Source: Dendrolimus kikuchii (lineage: Eukaryota; Arthropoda; Insecta; Lepidoptera; Lasiocampidae). From it: a stretch of DNA of 64,000 nt. Of the stretch, positions 55,019 through 64,000 are shown piece by piece. Positions within the stretch are counted from its first letter, which is position 1. Each line of letters opens with the position of its first letter. A program made the translations under genes and the position numbers. The notes under the pieces are model-generated. The model did no database searches, was not told where the DNA came from, and saw only the letters and a list, made by a program, of their open reading frames with translations. The stretch covers positions 11,825,713 through 11,889,712 of the forward strand of contig CM034395.1 in NCBI GenBank assembly GCA_019925095.2. Reading direction: 5' to 3'.

Positions 55019-55664
55019 TAAAATACAATGTAACTTTCCCCATGATCTGAATCTAAATGGTTAGAATGAGACACGGTTGCTTTAGTCCCTCAGCTACTAC
55101 GCCTTAATGCTAAAATGTGATAATGTATTAGCAATAACAAAGTATTTCTAAAGGCTACATAGTTAACAATTCTTTTGGGCTTTAGTGTGTCTTTAACATT
55201 TTTAAGGGTAACCTATTAAGTGTTAGTTGTGAGAGTAACATCGTAAAATTATTTATTTATACGACCTAATTTCGTTAGTATGCTGGTCGACAAAGTATTT
55301 TTGGGTGTTATCGAGACCGAATCAAGGGCCACTGCTTCAGCGAACACTTGGCGTTGAATGGTCTTATTCAGCCAACGAATTTATTGAAGGACTCGTGTCA
55401 TGCCTTATAAAATAAAATTGAAGGCATCACCGTCGCTTTTCATGTAAAGAAACTTACATATTACAACTAGAAAAAATATATTTGCTTAAAAAAATATATT
55501 GATCTAATTATATAAACGGAGTTAAAAATTGTAATGAATGGATTACGTTTCTGGAAGTAGTAAATGATGTATATATTTTAAACTATGCGCTATACTACTA
55601 TATGATTGTATAAATTTTAAAGTATGCTCACTGAATACCGAACCATTATTAGAAATGTTGTTAT
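55019..55664. other. AT-rich stretch, no recognised feature
   Basis: Nothing supported was seen. Confidence 0.35.
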
Positions 55665-55793
55665 TTCCACAAGGTTGTCTGGAAGAAATCGCTGTTAGCG
55701 ATAAGACCGCCGATTGTACTAGTTATATAATTGTTACATGTGTATTATTTTCTTGTGTGCAATAAAGAATATTCTATTCTATTCTAAATGATC
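55665..55793 (+). mobile_element. LINE 3' tail fragment (38.5-43.5 kb family)
   Basis: GGTTGTCTGGAAGAAATCGC, GCGATAAGACCGCCGATTGT and the ATTCTATTCTATTCT end match the - strand of 38556-38690 closely. It is a very short 5'-truncated insertion. Confidence 0.75.
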
Positions 55794-56083
55794 TTTGGAC
55801 TTTCATAAAATCATAAAATAGGCACGTTAACAATAAGAACAACTGAGATAGTTTATATTATATACAACATCGTAACTTTCTAGATTGTGTATGAGAGAAG
55901 CAAGTTGTGACATCATAACTTTAAAAAGTCAAATGCTGTATAAGTTATTGTTTAAATATTCATTAAAATTGTTTATGTCATTATATTTCAAAAGTTATAT
56001 GATAGCAGGTTATTTTAACACTTTTAAAATATATTAAATATTTATAAAATATATTAATTAACCAATTATTTTTAGTTTATTTT

Positions 56084-56368
56084 TTATTGCAGGAATTCAG
56101 CAGACAGGCAGACGGCCTACTTGATGGAAAGCGGTTACCATCGCCTATGGACATTTGCAACACCAAAGGTGCTACAAATGCGCTGCTGCTCTCTTAAAGG
56201 AGACTGGAACCTGGTCACTAATGCCGGAACACAACACAAGGTTGTTATGGCGGTATAGTCTAGACCAGGGGTGGTCGCCATCCAGTCGAGCAAATACCCT
56301 ACCACCTGACTGTGTGCTGTTTAGTCGCCTCTTACGACAGGCCGCCAGGCCGCAAGAAATTGTATATC
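56084..56368 (-). mobile_element. SINE-like element with LINE-type 3' tail, copy f
   Basis: Nearly full length, - strand, from an A-rich end (TTTTTTATTGCAGG on the + strand) to AGAAATTGTAT in the 5' head. Confidence 0.8.
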
Positions 56369-57399
56369 TATGTGTAATATATATGTGTAACATCATTATA
56401 ATTCTTAGGTATGAATTCTTATTAAATCTTTGTATTTTGTAAGCTGTTTGGGGATTGGGTTTTGAGTTCTTTCAGTAGTTTGTTAAAGTGGTGTCCTCCC
56501 TTCCCCTTTAACGTTTGAACCTGATTTTTCTGAGTTAATATTTCCTCACCTTAACTAGACTTACAGGCATTAAGAACAATAACTATGACACAAAAACAGA
56601 CAGGCGAATATGGCGATTTTATACGGGAACTCTTTTTTCCAAAATATTTACGGAACCTTTAATAACATTAACTGATATGGTTAATTTGTGTTCAATAAAA
56701 TCGGACAGTAAAAGCCTTAAAACATTATGTTTTATTGCATAATGCCGTCCACGTAACAAGCTCTATAATGAGCCGTAACGTTCGATCGCTAACTTAGAAA
56801 TAGCTCGGAGAACTTTCATGTTACGTAATCCAGCCCTGTATTTTTGTATGCCATATTTTATATTTTCAACATGAAATTTATATTTTCTAATCACTACCTT
56901 ATCTATATTGCAAATAATTACTTATAATGAGGTTCATAATTATGAAAAAATATACATATGTGAATAAAGAGCGTGTTTGTAAAAAAAGAAAATAAAGTAA
57001 ATGCTATGAATATTCTAGGTCAAATTAATTTCAGACTGAGCCTTTTCTGATTAGGCGGCAAGATACAGAATTAAGGTTTCATGATGCCTAAATAAGAACT
57101 GGCCAACCGTGAGAAAGGTGAACTAATTTTCCACAACAAAGAAAAACGATAATAAGCTTGCACAGGAAATGAGTGTCTAAATCTAATTATGTATGTGTAA
57201 TAAATAACATTCTTATACTCATTTTGTTCTAATCTTCATTGAATAATGATTTTAATATTTCATAATATTAATTGCTATTCAGAATGATATAATGTTTGAT
57301 TAGTTAACATCAGTTAGATTGAAATAATTATCTAAATAGTAAATAGTAGTAAATACATCATACAAGTAAAACATAAAAAAATACATTAAATACGCAAAA
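56369..57399. other. AT-rich stretch, no recognised feature
   Basis: Nothing supported was seen in about 1 kb. Confidence 0.35.
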
Positions 57400-57790
57400 T
57401 ACGAGGGTGAATCAAAAAGTAGTTGGAGTCAATATAAAAAAAAACGCAAAAATATAAACAAAAATATTTTATTTTTCTACATAATCTCCCTCCAGGCAAT
57501 GCATTTAGAATAACGCGTTTCTAACTTTCTTATTCCTTGCGAAAAGTGTTTTTCTTGAGTCTCTAAAAAGTCCTCTACGACAGCTACAGCTACAACTGCG
57601 TCATTATCGTGAAATTTAGTTTCACTAATTTCCTCTTTTAATTTTGGGAATAAGCGAAAATCACTCGGGGCTAAGTCTGGAGAATATGTTAGGTGGTCAA
57701 TGTCCATGGACGACGGAAGCCACTTCTCCCACCAAGTGGACCCGTTTGCCAGTTTGCCTACAAGCAAACATAAAAAAGATATCCCTCCTT
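57400..57790 (-). pseudogene. Mariner-type relic, C-terminal end with terminal repeat
   Basis: The left edge CGAGGGTGAATCAAAAAGTA at 57402 resembles a mariner terminal repeat. On the - strand, YSPDLAPSDFRLFPKLKEEI holds the third catalytic Asp, followed by a normal C-terminal tail ending at 57477. Everything upstream of about 57790 is missing. It is a different mariner family from copies A-C. Confidence 0.72.
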
Positions 57791-58061
57791 TCGTCTGTTT
57801 GTCTCTTTGCCTATATATAGATTGATGTAGATAAATGAAACTTGGTAGGAGTTAGTACTTTGTATGAGCTTCATGTAGTGGAATAGTAATTAAACGAATA
57901 GGGCCCGTTAAACTTATATATCAGGGTGATTTTTTTTGGGGAAAAAGTTTCTTCGCATTTTATATAAAAATTCAAAAGGTTTTTTTATAAAGTTTATTTA
58001 CATTTGACTAAAGTATGTACGTGCCATTTTGTTGGATAACTTTTTGCCATCTTGTAGGTAG

Positions 58062-58378
58062 GTTTTATCCGTGCAGGAACGGAGAAAGAATACAATTTCC
58101 TGCGGCCGGGCGGCCTGTCGTAAGAGGCGACAAAACAACCCACAGCCAGGTAGTAGGGCATTTGCCCGACTGGATAGCTACCACCCCTGGTCTAGAGTAT
58201 GCCGCCATAACAACCTTGAGTTGTGTTCCGGCATTAGTGACCAGGTTCCAGTTTCCCTTAAGTGAGCAGCAGCGAAATTGTAGCAACTTTGGTGTTACAA
58301 ATGTCCATAGGCGATGGTAACCGCTTTCCATCAAGTGGGTCGTCTGCCTGTCTGCTGAACTCCTGCAATAAAAAAAAA
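58062..58378 (+). mobile_element. SINE-like element with LINE-type 3' tail, copy g (nested)
   Basis: It is full length, from TTTTATCCGTGCAGGAACGG to CTGCAATAAAAAAAAA, and sits within the mariner C-terminal coding sequence: the mariner reads GTAGGTAGG before it and GACGTGATCC after it, contiguous in copy B. The target duplication is at most a few bases (AGG). Confidence 0.85.
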
Positions 58379-58379
58379 G

Positions 58380-58816
58380 GGACGTGATCCCATTGTTATA
58401 AAAATTTTGGGGCTTCTGATCAAAAAATTGCGACAAGTGGTTTTGGCAGTCCTCTCGTGATGTTAACCTGACACTGCCTAAGGAATTCTGCAGAGACCGA
58501 AACAGGTGAAAATCTGAAGGTCAGGACTATAACGGTGGATGCATTAACACCTCCCAGCCAAACTCGTAATTTTTGCTGAGTGGCTAAAGATGTGCGAGGT
58601 CTAGCGTTATCATGGTGAAAAACCACACCCCTTCTGTTGATTAATTCCGGCCGCTTTCTCTCAACTTTTTGCTTTAATCTCATCAGTTGTTCGCAGTACA
58701 GTTCAGAATCGATGGTCCTGCCTGGCGGTAACAGCTCATAATGAATAATGCCCTTCCAATCCCACCATACACACAGCATCACCTTGTTGCGAGTTAACCC
58801 GGGTTTCGCCACAGTC
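58380..58816 (-). pseudogene. Mariner transposase copy C, C-terminal piece
   Basis: An open frame runs on the - strand through the family segment LTRNKVMLCVWWDWKGIIHY and HHDNARPRTSLATQQKL (second Asp), then shifts near 58560 and continues through the third-Asp region to the element end beyond the SINE. Confidence 0.82.
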
Positions 58817-60666
58817 ACTCCGATATTTCGGGGTGCCGACCTACCTCCGCCGTATAGTCGGGGCATACCTAAATAGCAGAGCCGTCATCTACCCGGTCCA
58901 CGAGGGATGGAATCGGCGAGCCATGGTGTGCGGTGTTCCACAGGGGTCGGTTCTAGGTCCCCTCCTGTGGAACATCGCATACGACTGGACATTGAGGTGT
59001 CGGGTCCTCCCGGGCGTCAGCGTCGTATGTTACGCAGACGACACGCTGATCGCCGCGCGCGGGAGGACCCATCGGCAGGCGTGCCTTCTAGGCACGGCTG
59101 GGGTGTCAACAATAGTAGGCAGGATCCGGCGTCTCGGTCTGGAGGTGGCGTTACAGAAGACCGAGGCCGTGATGTTTCACGGTCCTCGTAATCGTCCACC
59201 TCCGGACAGTTGCATCATAGTAGGAGGCATCCGCATCGGCATCGGTGGAACCATGAAATACTTGGGATTAGTCCTCGATAGCCGATGGGATTTTTCGGCA
59301 CACTTTCGGCAGCTGCTCCCCAGACTCAAAGGGGCAGCCGGTGCGCTCTCGCGCCTGCTCCCCAACGTCGGGGGGCCCAACGCCACGTGCCGGAAACTCT
59401 TCGAAGGCATCGTACGTTCGATGGCCCTTTACGGGGCCCCTGTGTGGTCAGACCGCCTGACGGCCAAAAACGCGGCGCTGTTGCGTCAAGCGCAACGCAT
59501 ATTGGCCGTCAGGGCAATAAGAGGATACCGTACGGTGTCCTTCGAAGTGGCCTCGCTACTGGCCGGATCCCCCCCATGGGACCTGGAAGCCAGGGTCCTG
59601 GCGTCACTGTATGTGTGGCGCAAAGAGGCCCTGGCTAGGGGCACCAGACCCGCGCCTCGCGAGATCGAGGCGTGCCGGTCGGAGCTTCGCCAGGTAGCCG
59701 TGGGGGTCTGGGAAGATCGCCTACGACGCCCCAGCGCGGGCCCCGCCACCATTGAGGCGGTGAGGCCCGTCCTGCACGACTGGATCAGACGAAGTCACGG
59801 CACCCTGACGTTCAGGCTGACACAGGTCCTGACGGGGCATGGTTGCTTCGGAAGGTACCTGTGTCGCCTCGGCCGTGAGGCCACGTCAGGGTGCCATCAC
59901 TGTGACACGGGCGACGAGGACACGGCGCTGCACACTCTCCAGGAATGTCCAGCCTGGACGGAGCAGCGCCGGGAGCTCGTCGCCCATACCGGACTTGACA
60001 CCTCGCTCCCGGCCGTGGTACGCACCATGGTCGGGAGCTCCACCGGATGGGACGCCGTCTCCTCCTTCTGCGAGCAAGTCATGTTCGCGAAGGAGGAGGC
60101 GGAACGGGAGCGTGAGCGTAATTCCCTGCTCCGCTCCCGCCAAAGGAGGACGCGCCGACGCCGGAGGTCAGACAGTGACCTTCGGCCGCCGTAAGCGGGC
60201 GGCGCGGGTGGGGCCCCTAGGGGTATAGGGGTTCTCACTCACCTGCACATGCCGTCGAGATGAGAGCGCGAGTGTTCCGCGCGCGCTCATCTCTCTTCCC
60301 GTGGGGCGCGTTACAGACCGCCCCACGCATGGACCAGACTTAGCAGTAGCCGGGGGATACGTCCTCCGGCATAGGAAGAGGCCCAGTGAGGGGGGCCCAC
60401 GCCTGCCAGGGCACGCGGAGTTGGGAATCCCGCATTCACGTAGCCCTGGCATAAGGCGCAGGACGGAACACCCAGGGGTTTTAGTGGGTATCCCTAACTG
60501 GGGCGTGGCAATAGCGTGGCACCGGTTCTGACCGGGCACGCTAGTGCCACCCCCGATCTGGCGAATCCCACACTCACACGGGTCGCGAACATCCCCCCAG
60601 GCTTCTGTGCCTGTCGCGGCTTAGTCCTCAAACGGATTTCCCCTGGCCAAAAAAAAAAAAAAAAAA
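58817..60666 (+). mobile_element. R1-clade LINE, copy B, 5'-truncated, 16-bp target duplication
   Basis: GC-rich, + strand, flanked by GGGTTTCGCCACAGTC at 58801-58816 and 60667-60682, an exact 16-bp duplication of mariner sequence. The body starts mid reverse transcriptase and ends in an A18 tail. This is a textbook target-primed insertion and sets the relative age: after the mariner. Confidence 0.92.
58833..60194 (+). CDS. R1-clade ORF2, C-terminal 453 codons (truncated)
   Basis: It is open from VPTYLRRIVGAYLNSRAVIY (a truncated start; the first codon is GTG) to the natural stop. The palm motifs CGVPQGSVLGPLLW and CYADDTLIAARGRTH are kept; fingers and endonuclease are lost. The C-terminal zinc motif CHHC...EDTALHTLQEC lies near residues 355-375, and the tail is Arg-rich. 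The protein resembles copy A at 27-28.4 kb at roughly three of four residues by eye, so these are two subfamilies. No promoter is expected, and it is probably not expressed. Confidence 0.82.
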   Translation: MPTYLRRIVGAYLNSRAVIYPVHEGWNRRAMVCGVPQGSVLGPLLWNIAYDWTLRCRVLPGVSVVCYADDTLIAARGRTHRQACLLGTAGVSTIVGRIRRLGLEVALQKTEAVMFHGPRNRPPPDSCIIVGGIRIGIGGTMKYLGLVLDSRWDFSAHFRQLLPRLKGAAGALSRLLPNVGGPNATCRKLFEGIVRSMALYGAPVWSDRLTAKNAALLRQAQRILAVRAIRGYRTVSFEVASLLAGSPPWDLEARVLASLYVWRKEALARGTRPAPREIEACRSELRQVAVGVWEDRLRRPSAGPATIEAVRPVLHDWIRRSHGTLTFRLTQVLTGHGCFGRYLCRLGREATSGCHHCDTGDEDTALHTLQECPAWTEQRRELVAHTGLDTSLPAVVRTMVGSSTGWDAVSSFCEQVMFAKEEAERERERNSLLRSRQRRTRRRRRSDSDLRPP

Positions 60667-60682
60667 GGGTTTCGCCACAGTC

Positions 60683-61190
60683 TGTGAAGCCTGACCGGCC
60701 TTTGACCACGATCTTTTTTGCACGTTCTTGTCGTACATGATCCACTTTTCATCACCAGTTATCAGTATCTTTAAAAATGGTTCGGTTTCATTACGTCGTA
60801 ATAAAGAATCACAAATGAGTACACGGTTAATTAGGTTTCTTTCAGTGAGCTCATGAGGCACCCAAATATCGAGCTTTTTTGTGTATCCAGCTTTTTTCAA
60901 ATGCGCCAAAACCGTTTTGTGGTCAATTCCCAGTTCTCCAGCTACATCGTAACTACTAATATGCCGATCTTGCTCCACTTTTTCTAAAATGGCATCAATT
61001 TTGTCCGTAACAGGGCGACCAGAGCGACGTGCATCTTTGATATCAAAATTTCCGGATTGAAAACGCTTAAACCAAATTTGCGCTACTCTCACAGATACTG
61101 CATTAGGTCCATAAACATCACAAATTTTTTTCGCGGCTTGTGTTGCAATTTTTACCTTTTTTGTAGTAAAATTTTAAAATGTATCGAATT
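60683..61190 (-). pseudogene. Mariner transposase copy C, N-terminal piece
   Basis: Read on the - strand from 61190: the ATG of copy A is CTG here. The HTH region up to SYDVAGELGIDHKTVLAHLK is open, followed by YTKKLDIWVPHELTERNLIN and ITGDEKWIMYD with the first Asp. The frame is open until the R1 insertion at 60682. This copy preserves the N-terminal half best. Confidence 0.82.
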
Positions 61191-61392
61191 TCTTCATTAG
61201 ATTCACTCAGTTTAACAATAAGAAAAACAAATGAAAATTACACATTTTCCTAATTTGAATTTGGAATTGTCTTCTTTAAAATTTTTTTTTTTAATGATAC
61301 TAAAGCCAGCCAGACACAAATGGTATAGCCAAAGAGATCATATTACAAGTTCATATATACTATATGGGAAAAGACTTTTTCCCCAACCTATT

Positions 61393-61938
61393 AGTACTTT
61401 CTCTGAGCGTGAAAAGATTTTCCACATAAAATACACATAAATCAAGATTTTTTTTAATTTCTGTAACTCAGCCGCATTTTATGGTATCACATGAGGTTTG
61501 GTCCCGATTTACTCAGAATTAAACAATTTGAAATAGTGTTCACTGCGGCGAAAGTGTACCTTATACTGGTGCGATGGTACCAGTCACTGAAGTTGATTTT
61601 CGCTTAAAATTCTAGTATTTTGGCTGTTATCTTCGAAGCAATGGAGCTTCCAAAAAGCTTCCAAAATACAAAAAACATGTAAACATCTTTGTTGAAAATT
61701 TAAATTACCTACAAAAAAGTCTCATATACCTAATTGCTTAGATGAATTTGAATTTAATTGAACTTTAACTCATTAGTGGTAAAAAAAATTATGGTTAAAA
61801 AAGTAGCGTATGTAGGAGAGTAGGGTATCGCTATACAGAAGTTTAAAAAATCATAAGGGTGTTTTTTGAACGGTGGGCTGAAAACGTCTGAAATTTTATG
61901 CAGTAAAACGACAGAAACAGTGGACCTTCGTAATTTCT
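61393..61938. other. AT-rich stretch, no recognised feature
   Basis: Nothing supported was seen. Confidence 0.35.
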
Positions 61939-62040
61939 ATGTTTCACTCACTATAGTGATTGAAACATTTCATCGGTCCACATATATGTGGACCGATACG
62001 AATTCGGTCGATTTGTATTCCGTAAAATATATCACGGAAT
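61939..62040. repeat. Cluster of three palindromes
   Basis: The 30-bp palindrome at 61939-61968 has a single mismatched pair. The 26-bp perfect palindrome at 61972-61997 contains GGTCCACATATATGTGGACC. A 7-bp stem (ATTCCGT/ACGGAAT, 10-base loop) lies at 62017-62040. They fall within a 64-codon + strand frame (61866-62060) that shows no known motif. Confidence 0.88.
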
Positions 62041-63544
62041 GCGGATTCGAAGTATGGTAATAATTATTATGAAATGTAGCACCTGAGTACTTTCGGTAAC
62101 GGCTACGGAAAAGGAAAAAAAATCATTTCGAAAAATGAAACATTTTCTGATATATGATTTCAAAATGTGAACGAAGACTTGGATTTATTAGGACACTAAT
62201 AGTAGTCGGATGTGTGAAATACATACGTTTTGACGTGAATCTAATATTATTGTTAGTACGAAACCTGTAAACAAAAAAATGTATACAATTTAAGTATAAG
62301 ATCTGTCAGCGATATAGCCGTGACTAATGCATATTCATTTCAGGTATGAAACGCCAAAGTTCTGATATTTTCGCACGGTATTCGTTGCGATGATGTATGA
62401 CGCTTCTTCAAGCAAATGAAGTAATGAATATTCATCAATGAAAAGCCTATATACTACACAAATATCTTTGAATGACGACGTAACTGTTTCACTTCCAAAT
62501 GATGAAATAAGATTTCGTAGCATTTTTTAAAAATGAGGCTGGGTCTTTTTTAAACATAGATTATTGAAATTGTTGACCGGTAAACAGGTTGGTGAAACGA
62601 TGAACGTGTACATCTATTGTATCTTATTTATTGATATTGACCAGATTCACTGTTTCTAAAAGTTTTCTTTATTTTTTATAGGGTTAATAAAAAACTGGTG
62701 GTGAAGTGTAACCCATAGTACATTAGGTCCTGTTTTATCTGTTGACTCTGTCTTGGTACAACATCAGTTGAATCAATAGTGGTGTTGTGATATTACACCC
62801 ATATTTGGGAATTCTATATATATTCGAAATATAAGATAAAAATAGTGTCTGTTCTTAAATCACTTGTGTTTTATTTTGTTAAAATAAATAAACAGTAACA
62901 AATAATTTAATGTTGTGTCGAAGATATGATAGTTTCCGCAGAATATGAATTTAAAATCTTAACGGAAGCAATCGCTATAATATTGTAGTAAAGTTTGAAA
63001 TAAATCTGTTCTATTAAAAAAATAAATATATGTCACAAAAAAATTCTAAACAGACGACTACAATATAATATATTCTTCAAAAATAGAAGACTGAAACGTA
63101 ATGTTGTTGGTGTTCTTATTTTTTCAAAACACTGGCAGCGTTGGAAACCTTTAGAATTCCAGAGAACGACAGTCGTTTTTGGTTGAAAACTTCAACAACA
63201 CGCTCATGATTGTGCTCTATTGATAGCTGGGCGATAACCGCGAGGGAATACATTTTGTTTTTCTTTGAATTCTTGAACTTAAAAAAATACCAGCTACTGT
63301 ATGCATAGTTTTTAATAATTTTATTTGCAGAACGTATGTCGAGAGCTCTTTTTTGGTCTTGAAAAATTAATTTTAGGTTGTTTTTAGTTTGTAATATATC
63401 GGGGATATTTGAAACGTGGTCTGTACTTGAGTGACATAAGCAAGAGCTGCATATTACGAAGAGTAGGTAATATACTGCGGTGCATATATGAAATAATACA
63501 TAAGGACGGTGTTAGGAACTCCTTTGTTAGGAATTCATGGCAAC
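62041..63544. other. AT-rich stretch, no recognised feature
   Basis: Nothing supported was seen in about 1.5 kb. Confidence 0.35.
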
Positions 63545-63800
63545 CCTCTTAGTAGACAAACTATAAGAGAGTCGCTACGCTGGTATGGCTAAATATTACG
63601 GAAACCAGCTGGTTACGTGGGGAACAAATTGTCTAGCCATGACGCCTTCGTCAAGTCCTCTTAGAAGAAGTAGATAAAAGAAATATTGAGGTAGTTGAAG
63701 ATGTCATACATACCATTTGTATTAAGATGTCGAAGACCGCGTGAAGTGTAGAAGAAAAGGGAGGAAAATGGACGCTCTGTAACCAACCAGGACGTGACGC
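63545..63800 (+). pseudogene. RTE-like reverse transcriptase, C-terminal relic (very decayed)
   Basis: The frame fragments RESLRWYG, KPAGYVGNK and a basic RRPREV-type segment follow the order of the C-terminal region of RTE-type proteins (RLRWYGHV, YVGN, GRP). Many stops and indels are present. Confidence 0.5.
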
Positions 63801-64000
63801 TTGGATGATAAAGAATATATCAATCAGCCTAGATTCAACCTAGGCATAGCTGTTACTTCTGTTCAAGGCGGATTGGAATCGAAAATTTTTATACGCAAGT
63901 TTTCTTACGATATTTTTTTCGCCGTCAGTAGGTGATAATTATGAATAAAATAAAATCTGTCAGAGTGGTGGTGGTTTATTGGTTTTAGTTTGTTAGTTTG

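Larger units (their letters stand above)
57930..61392 (-). mobile_element. Mariner (DD34D) element, copy C, with two nested insertions
   Basis: The left end is decayed (GGGGAAAAAGTTTCTTCGCA near 57939) and the right end is TTTTTCCCCAACCTA at 61390. Removing the SINE-like insertion (58062-58378) and the R1-clade insertion (58817-60666 plus one target copy) leaves about 1.28 kb, the same as copies A and B. Confidence 0.86.

Overview
The window looks like AT-rich nuclear DNA from an arthropod, most likely a moth or butterfly. That inference rests on the mix of DD37D (maT-type) and DD34D mariner transposons, Jockey-, R1-, CR1- and RTE-type LINEs, and small Helitrons ending in CTAG. There are no bacterial operons, ribosome binding sites, CRISPR arrays, rRNA genes or free-standing tRNA genes. 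No database search was possible, so family names come from motif recognition.

The one host gene I can support is the 3' end of an immunoglobulin-superfamily cell-adhesion gene of the lachesin/DIP type on the + strand. It has an exon with the C-terminal half of an Ig domain (3240-3389), two small linker exons (4578-4610, 4703-4765) and a probable terminal exon with a GPI-anchor-like hydrophobic tail (7117-7223), then a poly(A) signal. All internal junctions are phase 1. A decayed mariner and a retroelement relic lie in its last intron. Upstream Ig exons must lie left of the window.

Almost everything else is transposon-derived and often nested. A maT element (15175-21435) is split by a Jockey-clade LINE with both ORFs open (15720-20891). 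Next come a decayed CR1-like LINE (23095-25976, - strand) and an internally deleted R1-clade LINE (25977-28781, + strand). From 36.2 to 43.6 kb lie a mariner within a mariner and a near-full-length two-ORF LINE with few lesions. From 44.4 to 55 kb lie a solo LTR with a 4-bp target duplication, four Helitron-like elements (one carrying a 0.8-kb G-poor minisatellite) and SINEs. From 57.9 to 61.4 kb a third copy of one mariner family is broken by a SINE-like element and by an R1-clade fragment with a 16-bp target duplication.

The most unusual signals are: a seven-copy SINE-like family whose 3' tail matches the 3' end of the CR1-like LINE in the same window; back-to-back Helitrons, one with an internal minisatellite; a perfect 30-bp-arm hairpin at 49068-49131; a cluster of three palindromes at 61939-62040; two adjacent perfect 9-bp hairpins at 7804-7847; and a long imperfect hairpin in the IgSF gene intron. 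Stretches with no recognisable content are listed so that gaps are explicit.
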